A stretch of DNA of 64,000 nt from Brienomyrus brachyistius (taxonomy: Eukaryota > Chordata > Actinopteri > Osteoglossiformes > Mormyridae): assembly GCF_023856365.1 (NCBI RefSeq), contig NC_064551.1, forward strand, positions 4,296,501-4,360,500. The letters are read 5' to 3'. The notes under the pieces were generated by a model. It ran no database searches. It saw nothing but the letters and a program-made list of their open reading frames with translations, and had not been told where the DNA came from. The translations under genes were made by a program, and so were the position numbers. Below are positions 1 to 12,397 of the stretch, in pieces. How positions within the stretch are numbered: position 1 is the stretch's first letter; the number at the start of each line of letters is the position of its first letter.

Positions 1-408
1 GTTGTATGGTTATTTGTCGCCCTCTTGTGGCCATTTATACAAAATGCACTGTAGTCAGATTATTTTCAGCAATATGCATTTCAACATAAAACATATACAT
101 AAATGGACAAATGGTGCGTGTAGAAAGAAACACACATACAAAGATTCATAATTATATCTTTGTGGGGACCCTCCATTAATTTCTATGGGGAAAACTCTTA
201 TCACAGCGTAACGACCTTAACCCCTACCCAGCCCTAACCTTAACCATAAGTAAGCAAACAAAATAGGAGACTTTTGGCATTTTTACTTCTTTGATTGCTT
301 TCACGGATCTTTATGGGTACCTGAAAAAATGGTCCCCACAATGTCAGAAAAACAGGTTTTTATTACATTGTGAGGGACATTTGGTCCCCGCCATGTAAGA
401 TAAATCTG

Positions 409-411
<3 letters not shown>

Positions 412-441
<30 letters not shown>
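412..441. repeat. (CA)n microsatellite
   Basis: Uninterrupted CA dinucleotide run inside segmental copy 1. Its length differs from the homologous runs in copies 2 and 3. Confidence 0.95.
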
Positions 442-442
<1 letters not shown>

Positions 443-1873
443 CAAGAGGAGGTTAAGCGCCTAACCTTAAATACCAATAAATTAATCTTATATTATGTAG
501 AAAGGAACTGACATGAGCTAAGTATTACCATTTAATCTCTTTCTTTTTTCCTGTGAATCAAGAAACATAAAGACGTCCCCCAGCCCTGAGGTGCTGGAGG
601 AGCCTGGACACCCTGTCCGATTCAGGGGGCCCGGCTCAGCACAGGACAGGGGCCCTTTAACACCTAATGCGATACGTGAAAGTGGACAAGGGCCCACATT
701 TTGTTAGGGCCTGCAGAGTTTCTGCGTGTGTCCCTGCCTGAATTGTTCCTGATTGAAGGTGGCTTCAGGCCTACAAAGCTTTACTTTCTAAGTGGTTCTA
801 AGATGGATGAATCTACGTTGCTGTTTTGATTGACTACTGTGTAAGATTACATAAAAGGAGTATTCCACTAGAAGATTCTCAGACATGTATTATACACAGT
901 TAACTTTAAATTGTTAAAGGTTATGCAGTGATATTATGGTGTACTTAGAGAAGTCATACATGGCTGGGCTGTCATAGACACAGCAACTGGCAATACTGAG
1001 ATTTGCCAAGTCATCTATTTACATTTTTTTGTTAACACAAAGTGTCACTCAGCCATTACCAGCCATTACTGATGCAATAATAGGACGCTGATCTCTTGTG
1101 AATGAGCCCAGAGATGCTCATTATGTCTCATGGTTTAAACCACTTCTAATCACCGTCACCAATATCACACCTTTCAAACAGAGGGACCCATTAAAGTATC
1201 ACACTCCTTGACGTTCAGGGACATGTTTGCATCTTCTTGCATCACGCAGACACACATGCTGGATGTGATGCTGGGGGTCCACCTGAAATCCAAGTGTCCC
1301 CGCCTGACCTTTTAGACCTCTCCATACAACTGCAACTTGTGTTTTATAAGCCAAAAATGTTGTGATACAATTAATACCTGTCTGCGCAGGTGGTTAATTT
1401 AAGAGCATAATCATAATTTCAAATGTTTGCTGTAGAGCAAGCAGGTTACACTATCAATGCAGCCAGAGGAGCTTCAGGTCCAGCCATCTCGGCAGATTTG
1501 TTGAGATATCAGCCCTTTCCATGTAGCTACTTACATGAAGCAGGTGGCGATTTGACAGTCTTTGTATAACACAAACTCATGCAATAGCTTTTGTTTAATG
1601 AAATCCCCTCTTTGACCCTTAGGCCTGTTCAGATAGAAGCTCAAAGTCTTTCTAGGAATTTATGAGAAAACAATGTGTTTATGCAACCTGTTTATTGGTA
1701 TGTCATAGTGCTTCCAGAACAAGCATTCTGACATTCTGCAGATGTTGAGATTGTTGCCTCATATGTTCTACCTAACAATGACACTTAAGTCCTTTCCACA
1801 TGTCATTTCAATGGTTCAACTAGAAGATCAATTGATGATACACACTGCTGACTGGAAACGTTGTGTCTCTTAC

Positions 1874-2062
1874 TTACGTAATAGTGTCATGTGGTGAGGA
1901 GCAGCTGGTCTGGTGTGAGTGCATGCAGGACGGGCTGGAAGGCCAGGTCTTCCTGGACAGCTGTGTCACACTGGGGGTCGCTGTACTGAGCAGAGTAGCG
2001 TATGTCGGCCGCAAATGAGCCCCTGCCCTCTCCCTCTCTGCAGCAGGTAGCTGCTCCCTCAT
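1874..2062 (-). other. Exon-like island, unrecognised (copy 1)
   Basis: A GC-rich island on the minus strand, open for 62 codons and ending at a good donor-like GTAAGT. A CAG acceptor-like site lies inside it, after the first few codons. A second minus-strand frame also reads about 45 codons with a protein-like composition (Asp, Gln and Leu rich), ending at TGA just before the donor-like site. I recognise neither product. It may be a relict exon of a neighbouring gene, or chance. Confidence 0.2.
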
Positions 2063-2678
2063 ACTGTCAGTTAATCACTGGAAACACATAACCAAAGTCC
2101 TACGCTTTGCATCTATGCCAAGCTGAATCCTTGAAAGTTGTGTGTTTTAAATATGCCATGTCCCTCATTCATATGTTGTTTGGCAAGAAGTATCAACTAA
2201 AATAAATAAATAAAACGTTAAACGTAATGTTTGAAACGTATAACTAGAGTTGTATGGTTATTTGTCGCCCTCTTGTGGCCAATTATACAACATGAACTGT
2301 AGTCAGATTACTTCCAGCAATACTGTATGCATTTCAACATAAAACATATACATAAATGGACAAATGGTGCGTGCAGAAAGACACACACATGCACACACAC
2401 ACATACAAAGATTCATAATTATATCTTTGTGGGGACCCTCCGTTAATTTCTATGGGGAAAACTCTTATCACAGCGTAACGACCTTAACCCCTACCCAGCC
2501 CTAACCTTAACCATAAGTAAGCAAACAAAATATGAGACTTTTGGCATTTTTAGTTCTTTGATTGCTTTCACGCATCTTTTTGGGTACCTGAAAAAATGGT
2601 CCCCACAATGTCAGAAAAACAGGTTTTTATTACATTGTGGGGGATATTTGGTCCCCGCAATGTAAGATAAATCTGATT

Positions 2679-2702
2679 CACACACACACACACACACACA
2701 CA
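2679..2702. repeat. (CA)n microsatellite
   Basis: CA run at the homologous place in segmental copy 2, shorter than in copy 1. Confidence 0.95.
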
Positions 2703-4133
2703 GCAAGAGGAGGTTAAGCGCCTAACCTTAAATACCAATAAATTAATCTTATATTATGTAGAAAGGAACTGACATGAGCTAAGTATTACCATTTAATCTC
2801 TTTCTTTTTTCCTGTGAATCAAGAAACATAAAGACGTCCCCCTGCCCTGAGGTGCTGGAGGAGCCTGGACACCCTGTCCGATTCAGGGGGCCCGGCTCAG
2901 CACAGGACAGGGGCCCTTTAACACCTAATGCGATACGTGAAAGTGGACAAGGGCCCACATTTTGTTAGGGCCTGCAGAGTTTCTGCGTGTGTCCCTGCCT
3001 GAATTGTTCCTGATTGAAGGTGGCTTCAGGCCTACAAAGCTTTACTTTCTAAGTGGTTCTAAGATGGATGAATCTACGTTGCTGTTTTGATTGACTACTG
3101 TGTAAGATTACATAAAAGGAGTATTCCACTAGAAGATTCTCAGACATGTATTATACACAGTTAACTTTAAATTGTTAAAGGTTATGCAGTGATATTATGG
3201 TGTACTTAGAGAAGTCATACATGGCTGGGCTGTCATAGACACAGCAACTGGCACTGCTGAGATATGACAAGTCATCTATTTACATTTTTTTGTTAACACA
3301 AAGTGTCACTCAGCCATTACCAGCCATTACTGATGCAATAATAGGACGCTGATCTCTTGTGAATGAGCCCAGAGATGCTCATTATGTCTCATCGTCTGAT
3401 AAACATCTAAGCACCGTCTGCAATATCACACCTTTCAAACAGAGGGACCCATTAAAGTATCACACTCCTTGCAATTCAGGGACATGTTTGCATCTTCTTG
3501 CATCACGCAGACACACATGCTGGATGTGATGCTGGGGGTCGACCTGAAATCCAAGTTTCCCCCCTGACCTTTTAGACCTCTCCATACAACTGCAACTTGT
3601 GTTTTATAAGCCAAAAATGTTGTGATACAATTAATACCTGTCTGCGCAAGTGGTTAATTTAAGAGCATAATCATAATTTCAAATGTTTGCTGTAGAGCAA
3701 GCAGGTTACACTATCAATGCAGCCAGAGGAGCTTCAGGTCCAGCCATCTTGGCAGATTTGTTGAGATATCAGCCCTTTCCATGTAGCTACTTACATGAAG
3801 CAGGTGGCGATTTGACAGTCTTTGCATAACACAAACTCATGCAATAGCTTTTGTTTAATGAAATCCCCTCTTTGACCCTTAGGCCTGTTCAGATAGAAGC
3901 TCAAAGTCTTTCTAGGAATTTATGAGAAAACAATGTGTTTATGCAACCTGTTTATTGGTATGTCATAGTGCTTCCAGAACAAGCATTCTGACATTCTGCA
4001 GATGTTGAGATTGTTGCCTCATATGTTCTACCTAACACTGACACTTAAGTCCTTTCCACAGGTCATTTCAATGGTTCAACTAGAAGATCAATTGATGATA
4101 CACACTGCTGACTGGAAACGTTGTGTCTCTTAC

Positions 4134-4322
4134 TTACGTAATAGTGTCATGTAGTGAGGAGCAGCTGGTCTGGTGTGAGTGCATGCAGGACGGGGTGGAA
4201 GGCCAGGTCTTCCTGGACAGCTGTGTCACACTGGGGGTCGCTGTACTGGGCAGAGTAGCGTATGTCGGCCGCAAATGAGCCCCTGCCCTCTCCCTCTCTT
4301 CAGCAGGTAGCTGCTCCCTCAT
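4134..4322 (-). other. Exon-like island, unrecognised (copy 2)
   Basis: Duplicate of the island in copy 1 with only a handful of base differences. Both candidate frames remain open and the GTAAGT donor-like site is kept. In the Asp/Gln-rich frame I counted two silent changes and one amino-acid change, too few to infer selection. Confidence 0.2.
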
Positions 4323-4526
4323 ACTGTCAGTTAATCACTGGAAACACATAACCAAAGTCCTACGCTTGCTGTTAGTCTTTGGATTTGTATGTATGCCAAG
4401 CTGAACCCGTGAAAGTTGTGTGTTTTAAATATGCCATTTCCCTCATTCATATGTTGTTTGTCAAGAATTATCAACTAAGATAAATAAATAAAATGTTAAT
4501 CGTAATGTTTGAAATGTGTAACTAGA

Positions 4527-4950
4527 GTTGTATGGTTATTTGTCGCCCTCTTGTGGCCATTTATACAAAATGCACTGTAGTCAGATTATTTTCAGCAATA
4601 TGCATTTCAACATAAAACATATACATAAATGGACAAATGGTGCGTGTAGAAAGACACACACATGCACACACACACACATACAAAGATTCATAATTATATC
4701 TTTGTGGGGACCCTCCATTAATTTCTATGGGGAAAACTCTTATCACAGCGTAACGACCTTAACCCCTACCCAGCCCTAACCTTAACCATAAGTAAGCAAA
4801 CAAAATATGAGACTTTTGGCATTTTTAGTTCTTTGATTGCTTTCACGCATCTTTTTGGGTACCTGAAAAAATGGTCCCCACAATGTCAGAAAAACAGGTT
4901 TTTATTACATTGTGGGGGATATTTGGTCCCCGCAATGTAAGATAAATCTA

Positions 4951-4984
<34 letters not shown>

Positions 4985-6100
4985 CAAGAGGAGGTTAACC
5001 GCCTAACCTTAAATACCAATAAATTAATCTTATATTATGTAGAAAGGAACTGATATAAGCTAAGTATTACCATTTAATCTCTTTCTTTTTTCTTGTGAAT
5101 CAAGAAACATAAAGACGTCCCCCTGCCCTGAGGTGCTGGAGGAGACTGGATACCCTGTCCGAATCAGGGGGCCCGGCTCAGCACAGGACAGAGGCCCTTT
5201 AACACCTAATGCCATACGTGAAAGTGGACGAGAGCCCCCATTTTGTTAGGGCCTGCAGAGTTTCTGCGTGTGTCCCTGCCTGAATTGTCCCTGATTGAAG
5301 GTGGCTTCAGGCCTACAAAGCTTTACTTTCTAAGTGGTTCTAAGATGGATGAATCTACGTTGCTGTTTTGATTGACTACTGTGTAAGATTACATAAAAGG
5401 AGTATTCCACTAGAAGTTTCTCAGACATGTATTACACACAGTTAACTTTAAATTGTTAAACGTTATGCAATGATATTATGATGTATTTAGAGAAGTCATA
5501 CATGGCCGGGTTATCGTGGATGCAACACATGCCCCTGTCGAGAACAGAGAGGTCATCATCTCTATCATGTTAAACACAAAGTGTCACTCAGCCATTACTC
5601 AGCTTTACTGATGCAATAATTGGATGCTGTTCTCTCGTGAATGAGCCCAGAGATGCTCATTATGTCTCATGGTTTAAACCACTTCTAATCACCGTCACCA
5701 ATATAACACCTTTCAAACACAGGGACTCATTAAAGTATCACACTCCTTGCAATTCAGGGACATGTTTGCATCTTCTTGCATCACACAGACACACATACTG
5801 GATGTGATGCTGGGGGTCCACCAAGTGTCCCCCCCTGACCTTTTAGACCTCTCCTTTCAGTACAACTGCAACTAGCAAGATATTGTGGAATAATAAAGTA
5901 CTGTGTAGGGAAGTCATTTAAGAGTGTAATAGTATTTTCAAATGTTTGTAAATTAGTAAACAGTTTACATCACCACTGCAGTCTGAGTAAAACTTCAGGC
6001 CCTGCCAGACTTTGTTGAGATGCGTCTTGCCCCGCATTGAGACATCAGTTCATTCCATCTATCTACTCACAGAATGAAGTGACTGACTGTTCCACGACTC
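4527..6100. repeat. Tandem segmental repeat, copy 3, diverged and truncated
   Basis: Closely matches copies 1 and 2 to about 5500, becomes patchy to about 5830, and is only weakly alignable to about 6100. The 3' part with the exon-like island is absent. This is probably the oldest copy, or one end of the duplicated block. Confidence 0.7.
4954..4982. repeat. (CA)n microsatellite
   Basis: CA run at the homologous place in segmental copy 3. Confidence 0.95.
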
Positions 6101-6510
6101 ATAATTCAATTATAGTAAATAGAAAAACAGAAATTCATTGGACTTTTAATATCAATGAATTAAACGGTGTTTAGACAACTGGCATGATTGCAGTTTTTTT
6201 GTAAGGACAAATAATATTTCAGTGCAAGACAAACACGGTTTTACATGAAAAAACGCCATTAATAAAAATAAATAGGTAAATAACAGCACTTTATCATTTA
6301 CCAGATTTATCATTCTTAAGGCAATCATATTGAGCCTAATAATTATGATCATTTTAATGTTAACTGCAATCAATTGCTGAAACAGCTTCAGTTGACTTTC
6401 TAATTAATTTTGTTAACATTAAATAAAGAAAATGTATGCCAGTGTTCAGGCTTATAACTAGAAACTGAAGCCATCATTCTCCTACTGTTTGGTAATTCAT
6501 AATTAGTCTG

Positions 6511-6631
6511 ATCTGCGATGGGCTGGCCCCCCATCCTGGGTTGTTCCCTGCCTCGTGCCCATTGCTTCCAGGATAGGCTCCGCACCCCCGGCGACCCAGT
6601 AGGATAAGCGGTTTGGAAAATGGATGGATGG
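6511..6631 (+). mobile_element. 5'-truncated V-SINE with 12-bp target-site duplication
   Basis: Contains only the 3' part of the V-SINE seen complete at 30093-30448, ending in the GGAT-repeat tail. It is flanked by exact copies of ataattagtctg (6499-6510 and 6632-6643). 5' truncation with a target-site duplication is the hallmark of LINE-mediated retrotransposition. Confidence 0.85.
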
Positions 6632-6643
6632 ATAATTAGTCTG

Positions 6644-8250
6644 CTAATTTCATATTTGGAGCTGCACAACCAGAGTGACATACTTGCTGAAAAGAGAGGC
6701 ACCTTCAACATTACAAAGCTTTTGTCTCCCCCTTGTGGTGAGTTACTTGATTTTACTATATTCAGATTTAACTTTGTCACCATGTACTCATAACCCTGTA
6801 CTGGATATGTTGTTGGAAGACGGATGGATGGAAGATTCATTTAATGAAAAATAGTAAGTTTAGCCATTTGATTCTTGTTTGGCAAATTTAATCGGATTAA
6901 TGATGCTAATTCATTGTTACGAGGTTATGTTTTGTTCTGAGACATGGGCAGCCTGCAGCTTATCATGCTACCAATCCGTCTTGGAACGTTGTCATGCTTT
7001 TCTTCTGCTGTGTGTAGTCGGATATTGCACCATTCTTCAAGAAGAATATTCTTGTAGTTCTTTGAGGGTTGAATGAGGTGAAAAAACGCTCAGTGATCTG
7101 GAAGGCCATGTTTGACTTTATCATGGTGGACTTGAGACCACTCTTGGATTTGGGTAGTGGTGGGGGGTGTTTTCATTTTGGAATTTGGGACTATTAAAAA
7201 AACAAAAGAAAAAAAGTAGAGTTTTCAAATTGACAATATGATTGTTACAGCAACTGAGCTAAACAAATCATTTGGGTTTGTTCCAGTTCATTCAGGGCTT
7301 CAGCATTGGCCTTTATCCAGCTTTATCAAGCTCCCATTGTGTGGAGAGGCTGCGTAAGTTCAGGCTTCCGTATGCAGATGAGTGATATTCATCGCAAAAG
7401 AGCAAGATTATAACAAGAATGTAGATTATTAAGAAGGGGATCATTTCTATACCACAGACTGACCTAAATGGCATAATACTACAGGGTCAGAATTAATTAT
7501 GAAGTAATTAACGGCTTTTTAAGACATTTAATATGGTTTAACTGTAATACATTAATTGAATTATGTTTAACAATAATGCTGTTTGACTGTATTATTGTTA
7601 TTGTTGTTATCATTATTATTATTACTGCTACATGTATGATTCACCACTAGAGGGCAATATCATGACATCACTACTTTGAATTACTTCCAAATAGACAGAA
7701 TTGGGCCACCCACATTCTGCCATTAATTTGTTCAAACTAATACATGCCATAGTGTGTTTCAGAAATGGATTTTCACTGACTGATGTGTAGCTTTGACGAC
7801 AGCGGTTCCAGCTCCGTGTGCCTGTAACATAATAAATAATTCAATTTGACAGTAGAATGGTGCACTGCGTCCCATACAGTCCAAAAGGGAGAGGGGGGGC
7901 ATGAACTTCAGGTGCCCCCAAGTGGTACTGAATTCTCCCCAGCCCACGGTGTTAGCGCCACCTACCAGTAACACCTGGTGAGATTCAAGGAAGATATGAA
8001 CCAGGCCTGCCTCAGCATCTCTATCAGCATTGGGGAGCCATCAAACAGACCCATCATTTTAACACATGGAAGTCAGTCAGGGTACCAGACATGTTTTATT
8101 ACAGGTGGGCTGCCTGCAAAAACCATTCTGGAGATCATGTGTTTCTTGATAGTTTATTAATAGTCTGCATGTTCAGAGCTGACCTTAATACCCCAGAAAG
8201 GGTCCGATAGGTCAGGGTCCTGGATGTCTACTAAAATTATTAATATCTGA
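6644..8250. other. No gene recognised
   Basis: AT-rich non-coding sequence with short open frames that show no family resemblance. I see no transposase, receptor or RNA gene signature here. Confidence 0.6.
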
Positions 8251-8252
8251 AA

Positions 8253-8622
8253 TCCAGATTACATGTTTCTGGCCATCTTGTAATGCTTTGAATATAAAGA
8301 TCCCTGTTCCTGATTCAGAGTTCGGCTGTACAGCTTGCAGTGTCTGTAGCAGTCTGGCAGTGTAAGGGTTCACCACTCTGCCCTCCTGTTTCTACTGTAG
8401 CTTTCAAACAAGGCTGCTTGCTCTGCTCTGCAGGTACAAGCATCAGTACATCAGCAGCCGGCTGGTCTTGGTCCCTCACAGGTTATTATCCTGTAAACAT
8501 CAAATGAGTTTTAGTTTTCTGTCCTCTATTAACGTCCTGCTATTTTTTACTCTGATTTAGAATGTCATTATTTCAGTCTGAAGGGATGTATCAGTCGAAT
8601 GTTTGGGTACTTTGCCAAAGTG
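8253..8622 (+). repeat. TAAR 3'-flank cassette, copy C1 (core only)
   Basis: Core of a block that recurs on the 3' side of every TAAR in the window. It includes a TTCTACTGTAG acceptor-like site, a short segment, CTGCAG/GTACAAG, and about 150 further bases. No TAAR follows; a minisatellite replaces what would come next. Confidence 0.8.
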
Positions 8623-10440
8623 AGGCCTCAGCAGACAGTGCCCTATGCGGCCTTAGGTCTCAGCAGACAGTGCTCAATGCGGCCTTAGGCCTCAGCAGAC
8701 AGTGCCCTATGCGGCCTTAGGTCTCAGCAGACAGTGCTCTATGCGGCCTTAGGCCTCAGCAGACAGTGCCCTATGCGGCCTTAGGTCTCAGCAGACAGTG
8801 CTCTATGCGGCCTTAGGCCTCAGCAGACAGTGTCCTATGCGGCCTCAGCAGACAGTGCCCTATGCGGCCTTAGGCCTCAGCAGACAGTGCCCTATGCGGC
8901 CTCAGCAGACAGTGCCCTATGCGGCCTTAGGTCTCAGCAGACAGTGCTCTATGCGGCCTTAGGCCTCAGCAGACAGTGCCCTATGCGGCCTTAGGTCTCA
9001 GCAGACAGTGCTCTATGCGGCCTTAGGCCTCAGCAGACAGTGCCCTATGCGGCCTTAGGTCTCAGCAGACAGTGCTCTATGCGACCTTAGGCCTCAGCAG
9101 ACAGTGTCCTATGCGGCCTCAGCAGACAGTGCCCTATGCGGCCTTAGGCCTCAGCAGACAGTGCCCTATGCGGCCTCAGCAGACAGTGCCCTATGCGGAC
9201 TTAGGCCTCAGCAGAGAGTGCCCTATGTGGCCTCAGCAGACAGTGCCCTATGCGGCCTCAGCAGACAGTGCCCTATGTGGACTTAGCAGACAGTGCCCCA
9301 TGCGGCCTTAAGCCTCAGCAGACAGTGCCCTATGCAGCCTTAGGCCTCTGCAAACAGTGCCCTATGCGGCCTTATGCCTCAGCAGACAGTGCCCTATGCG
9401 GAGTTAGACCTCAGCAGACAGTGTCCTATGCGGCCTCAGCAGACAGTGCCCTATGCGGCCTTAGGCCTCAGCAGACAGTGTCCTATGCGGCCTCAGCAGA
9501 CAGTTCCCTATGCGGACTTAGACCTCAGCAGACGGTGCCCTATGCGGCCTCAGCAGACAGTGCCCTGTGCGGCCGTAGGCCTCAGCAGACAGTGCCCTAT
9601 GCGGCCTCATCAGACAGTGCCCTATGCGGCCTTAGACCTCATCAGACAGTGCCCTATGTGGACTTAGCAGACAGTGCCCTATGCGGCCGTAGGCCTCAGC
9701 AGACGGTGCCCTATGCGGCCTCAGCAGACAGTGCCCTGTGCGGCCGTAGGCCTCAGCAGACAGTGCCCTATGCGGCCTCATCAGACAGTGCCCTATGCGG
9801 CCTTAGACCTCACCAGACAGTGCCCTATGTGGACTTAGCAGACAGTGCCCTATGCGGCCGTAGGCCTCAGCAGACAGTGCCCTATGCGGACTTAGACCTC
9901 AGCAGACAGTGCCCTATGTGGCCTCAGCAGATAGTGCCCTATGCGGACTTAGACCTCAGCAGACAGTGCCCTATGTGGACTTAGCAGACAGTGCCCCATG
10001 CGGCCTTAGGCCTCAGCAGACAGTGCCCTATGCAGCCTTAGGCGTCTGCAGACAGTGCCCTATGCGGCCTTATGCCTCAGCAGACAGTGCCCTATGCAGC
10101 CTTAGGCCTCTGCAGACAGTGCCCTATGCTGCCTTAGGCCTCAGCAGACAGTGCCCTATGTGGCCTTAGGCCTCTGCAGACAGTGCCCTATGCGGCCTTA
10201 GGCCTCAGCAGACAGTGCCCTATGTGGCCTCAGCAGACAGTGCCCTATGCGGCCTTAGGCCTCAGCAGACAGTGCCCTATGTGGCCTTAGGCCTCAGCAG
10301 ACAGTGCCCTATGTGGACTTAGGCCTCAGCAAGCAGTGCCCCATGCTGCCTTATGCCTCAGCAGACAGTGTCCTATGTGGCCTCAGCAGACAGTGCCCTA
10401 TGCGGCCTTAGGCCTCAGCAGACAGTGCCCTGTGCGGCCT
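8623..10440. repeat. Minisatellite, 25/32-bp monomers (about 1.8 kb)
   Basis: Monomer core CAGCAGACAGTGCCCTATG. A 32-bp form and a 25-bp form lacking CCTTAGG alternate. The left part (8640-9090) is a 64-bp dimer alternating GTCTC/GCCTC starts. Around 9531 and 9702 a 171-bp higher-order block is duplicated. Long open frames across it exist only because the monomer lacks stop codons. It is inserted between a TAAR-flank cassette core and a Tc1 fragment. Confidence 0.95.
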
Positions 10441-10625
10441 GGGTGTTTTGTAGGAGCGAGTCAGGAAACATTTACCTCCACCAGCATCACATACTGACCT
10501 GACCACTGTTCTGCAAGAGGAACGGCTCAGAATCCCTCTGGCCACAATGCAGGACTTGTATCTGTCATTCCCAAGATGAACTGATGCTTTATTGGCCACA
10601 AAAGGAGGCCCCACCCAATAATGGT
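10436..10625 (+). pseudogene. Tc1-like transposase C-terminal fragment
   Basis: Matches the last roughly 60 codons of the Tc1-type transposase at 27740-28325 (region after the catalytic Glu, ending in a PR-stop equivalent) plus its 3' flank. Frameshifted at its left end and cut off by the minisatellite. Non-functional. Confidence 0.75.
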
Positions 10626-12245
10626 GTTATTGTGGTTTAACATCAGCTGTTTCAGTGTCATTGTCCAGCGCCTACATGTCATTATTCACTGATACTGACT
10701 GTGTACTGAGCAAATGGTTTTGGATAATAGATGTATGAATAGATGGATGTTCTTGCAATCTGTGGAAAGTATGTTCAGTTTACAGCCAGTATAGCTTCAG
10801 AATAACAGGCAGTGTGTCATGGGGAGGATGTACAGAATCAGTCTGGGTGTGAATGTGTCACCAACCAAAGTCTAATGGGGAACTTCTGCATGGTTGGCGT
10901 AAGATGTTGGCATCTGCTTTGGGAAACTCCACATGAGCTGCAGATGTTCCTGCTCAGACGCAGCTTATTCACTATTTACCAGGTTTAGTAGGTGTGTCTG
11001 AGCAGGGAAATCAGCAAACTAAGTTGCAAACTGGCCTTTCAGGACTGGAATTGGGGAAGCCTGTGCTATATTGTATCCCTCATTCAATAACTAATTGAAA
11101 CTGTGTAGAACCCCCATGTGAGAAGTGCCTATAAATGTTGGGGTGATAGTGCAGAGGGCACTAAAATCTGAAGTGAAAATCCTAGTGATGCCAACGATGC
11201 TTCCTGAGGCCTTTGCTGTGTTTTTGAGTGCAGTAGATGGTTTGCTTTGGGGTCATGCTTTGAGATCTTTTTTGATCAGAGACGACAATCTAGTGGAGTT
11301 TGAAAATACAGCAATTTATTCATGACACTTTCTTTGGCCATTACTAGAAAACACGTTTCTGACAGTCATGTGAAGTTTATTTCATCTTCCTTGCTTCTAT
11401 TGCAACCATACTTTGTGTCAGTAGGTGGTGCTATTATCATTGTGTATGTTTACACACAACGCTAAACTTCCACTGGGAAGGGAATCATAGATGAAAGGCT
11501 ATGATGGTGTAGATTTCTATGGCCTAGTTAACCCAGATACAGCCTCTAAAGCTGTTATGCTGTATGATGTTAAACATCGAATAGCAGCATTATTTTTTAA
11601 CCAGATTATTGAGGTGGCAGATTCAGGTCCAGAAAGTAAACATCCAGACCATGATTTTTCTTCAACTAACCAGATGTGACTGTGACTCTTTATGCTCAAC
11701 TCGTGGGTTGAATGTAAATCATGGTCTGGATTTTTACTTTCACGACCTGAAATTGCCACCTCTGCCAATTTATTGAATCATTTACAATTTGTTAAAGTTG
11801 TTTAATTCAGGTTACATGTTTCAGGCCATCTTTGAATATAAAGATCCCTGTTCCTGATTCAGGGTTCGGCTGTACAGCTTGCAGTGTCTGTAGCAGTCTG
11901 GCAGTGTAAGGGTTCACCACTCTGCCCTCCTGTTTCTACTGTAGCTTTCAAACAAGGCTGCTTGCTCTGCTCTGCAGGTACAAGCTTTCAGTACATCAGC
12001 AGCCAGCTGGTCTTGGTCCCTCACAGGTTATTATCCTGTAAACATCAAATGAGTTTCTGTTTCCTGTCCTCTGTTAACTTTGAGCTATTTTTACTCCATT
12101 TAATAATGTCATTATGTCAGTCTGAAGGGATGTATCAGTCGAATGTTTGGGTACTTTGGGGCAACTATTTTGATATAAATTATGAAGATGGCACAAAATG
12201 TAATCGCCATTTTGCACTCACATTTTCTTACTTAAAATTATGAAG
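10626..12245 (+). repeat. TAAR 3'-flank cassette, copy C2 (full length)
   Basis: The most complete copy of the block that flanks TAARs, homologous to 23430-24780, 28655-29785 and 38585-39969. It contains all the short landmarks, including the acceptor-like TTCTACTGTAG and the GTACAAG segment near 11974. No receptor lies next to it; a SINE-derived satellite follows. It is best read as the surviving 3' flank of a lost TAAR unit. Small open frames inside it are not conserved in length between copies. Confidence 0.85.
11611..11762. repeat. Inverted repeat, 47-bp arms
   Basis: Arms 11611-11657 and 11716-11762 are reverse complements with few mismatches, separated by about 58 bases. The sister cassettes at 24421 and 39075 lack the right arm. 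It could be a snap-back duplication or a foldback element remnant. Confidence 0.75.
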
Positions 12246-12269
12246 ATCCAAAGATCTCAGGCAGAGTAG

Positions 12270-12360
12270 TATCTGTTATTGCTTCAGGTCACCCGGCAGA
12301 TCATTATTTTGATAGGGTTCATGATGATGATCTGCCTGGTGGCGTGAAGCAATAACAGCA
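12270..12360. repeat. Imperfect hairpin, about 34-bp arms
   Basis: Left arm begins ATCTGTTATTGCTTCA and the right arm ends TGAAGCAATAACAG, with a short loop around 12308-12320. Related sequence appears at 21640-21700, so it belongs to a repeat family tied to the SINE array. Confidence 0.7.
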
Positions 12361-12397
12361 AGGACCTTAACTCTAACACACATGGACAGGTGCTACA

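Larger units (their letters stand above)
1..2248. repeat. Tandem segmental repeat, copy 1 (about 2.25 kb)
   Basis: First of three head-to-tail copies of one segment, each starting with the same bases (gttgtatggttatttgtcgc). The first 440 bases hold a GGGGACC...GGTCCCC inverted motif pair (around 156-165 and 331-340) next to a CA run, resembling a widespread fish repeat. The rest is moderately unique sequence with no recognised gene, apart from an exon-like island at 1874-2062. Copies 1 and 2 are nearly identical, which points to a recent duplication. Confidence 0.85.
2249..4526. repeat. Tandem segmental repeat, copy 2
   Basis: Near-identical to copy 1 over its whole length, with scattered substitutions and a few small indels (for example an insertion near 4365-4390). 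It begins at the same junction motif as copies 1 and 3, directly after an 'actagagttg'-type boundary. It carries the second copy of the exon-like island at 4134-4322. Confidence 0.85.

Noticed and set aside
9072..10169. Long overlapping plus-strand open frames of up to 244 codons with PQQTVPYAA/SADSALCG repeats
   Set aside because: They are translations of the 25/32-bp minisatellite. Several overlapping frames are open because the monomer lacks stops, and there is no flanking gene structure.
8623..10440. CRISPR-like regular repeats
   Set aside because: There are no unique spacers; the whole unit repeats. The genome is eukaryotic.
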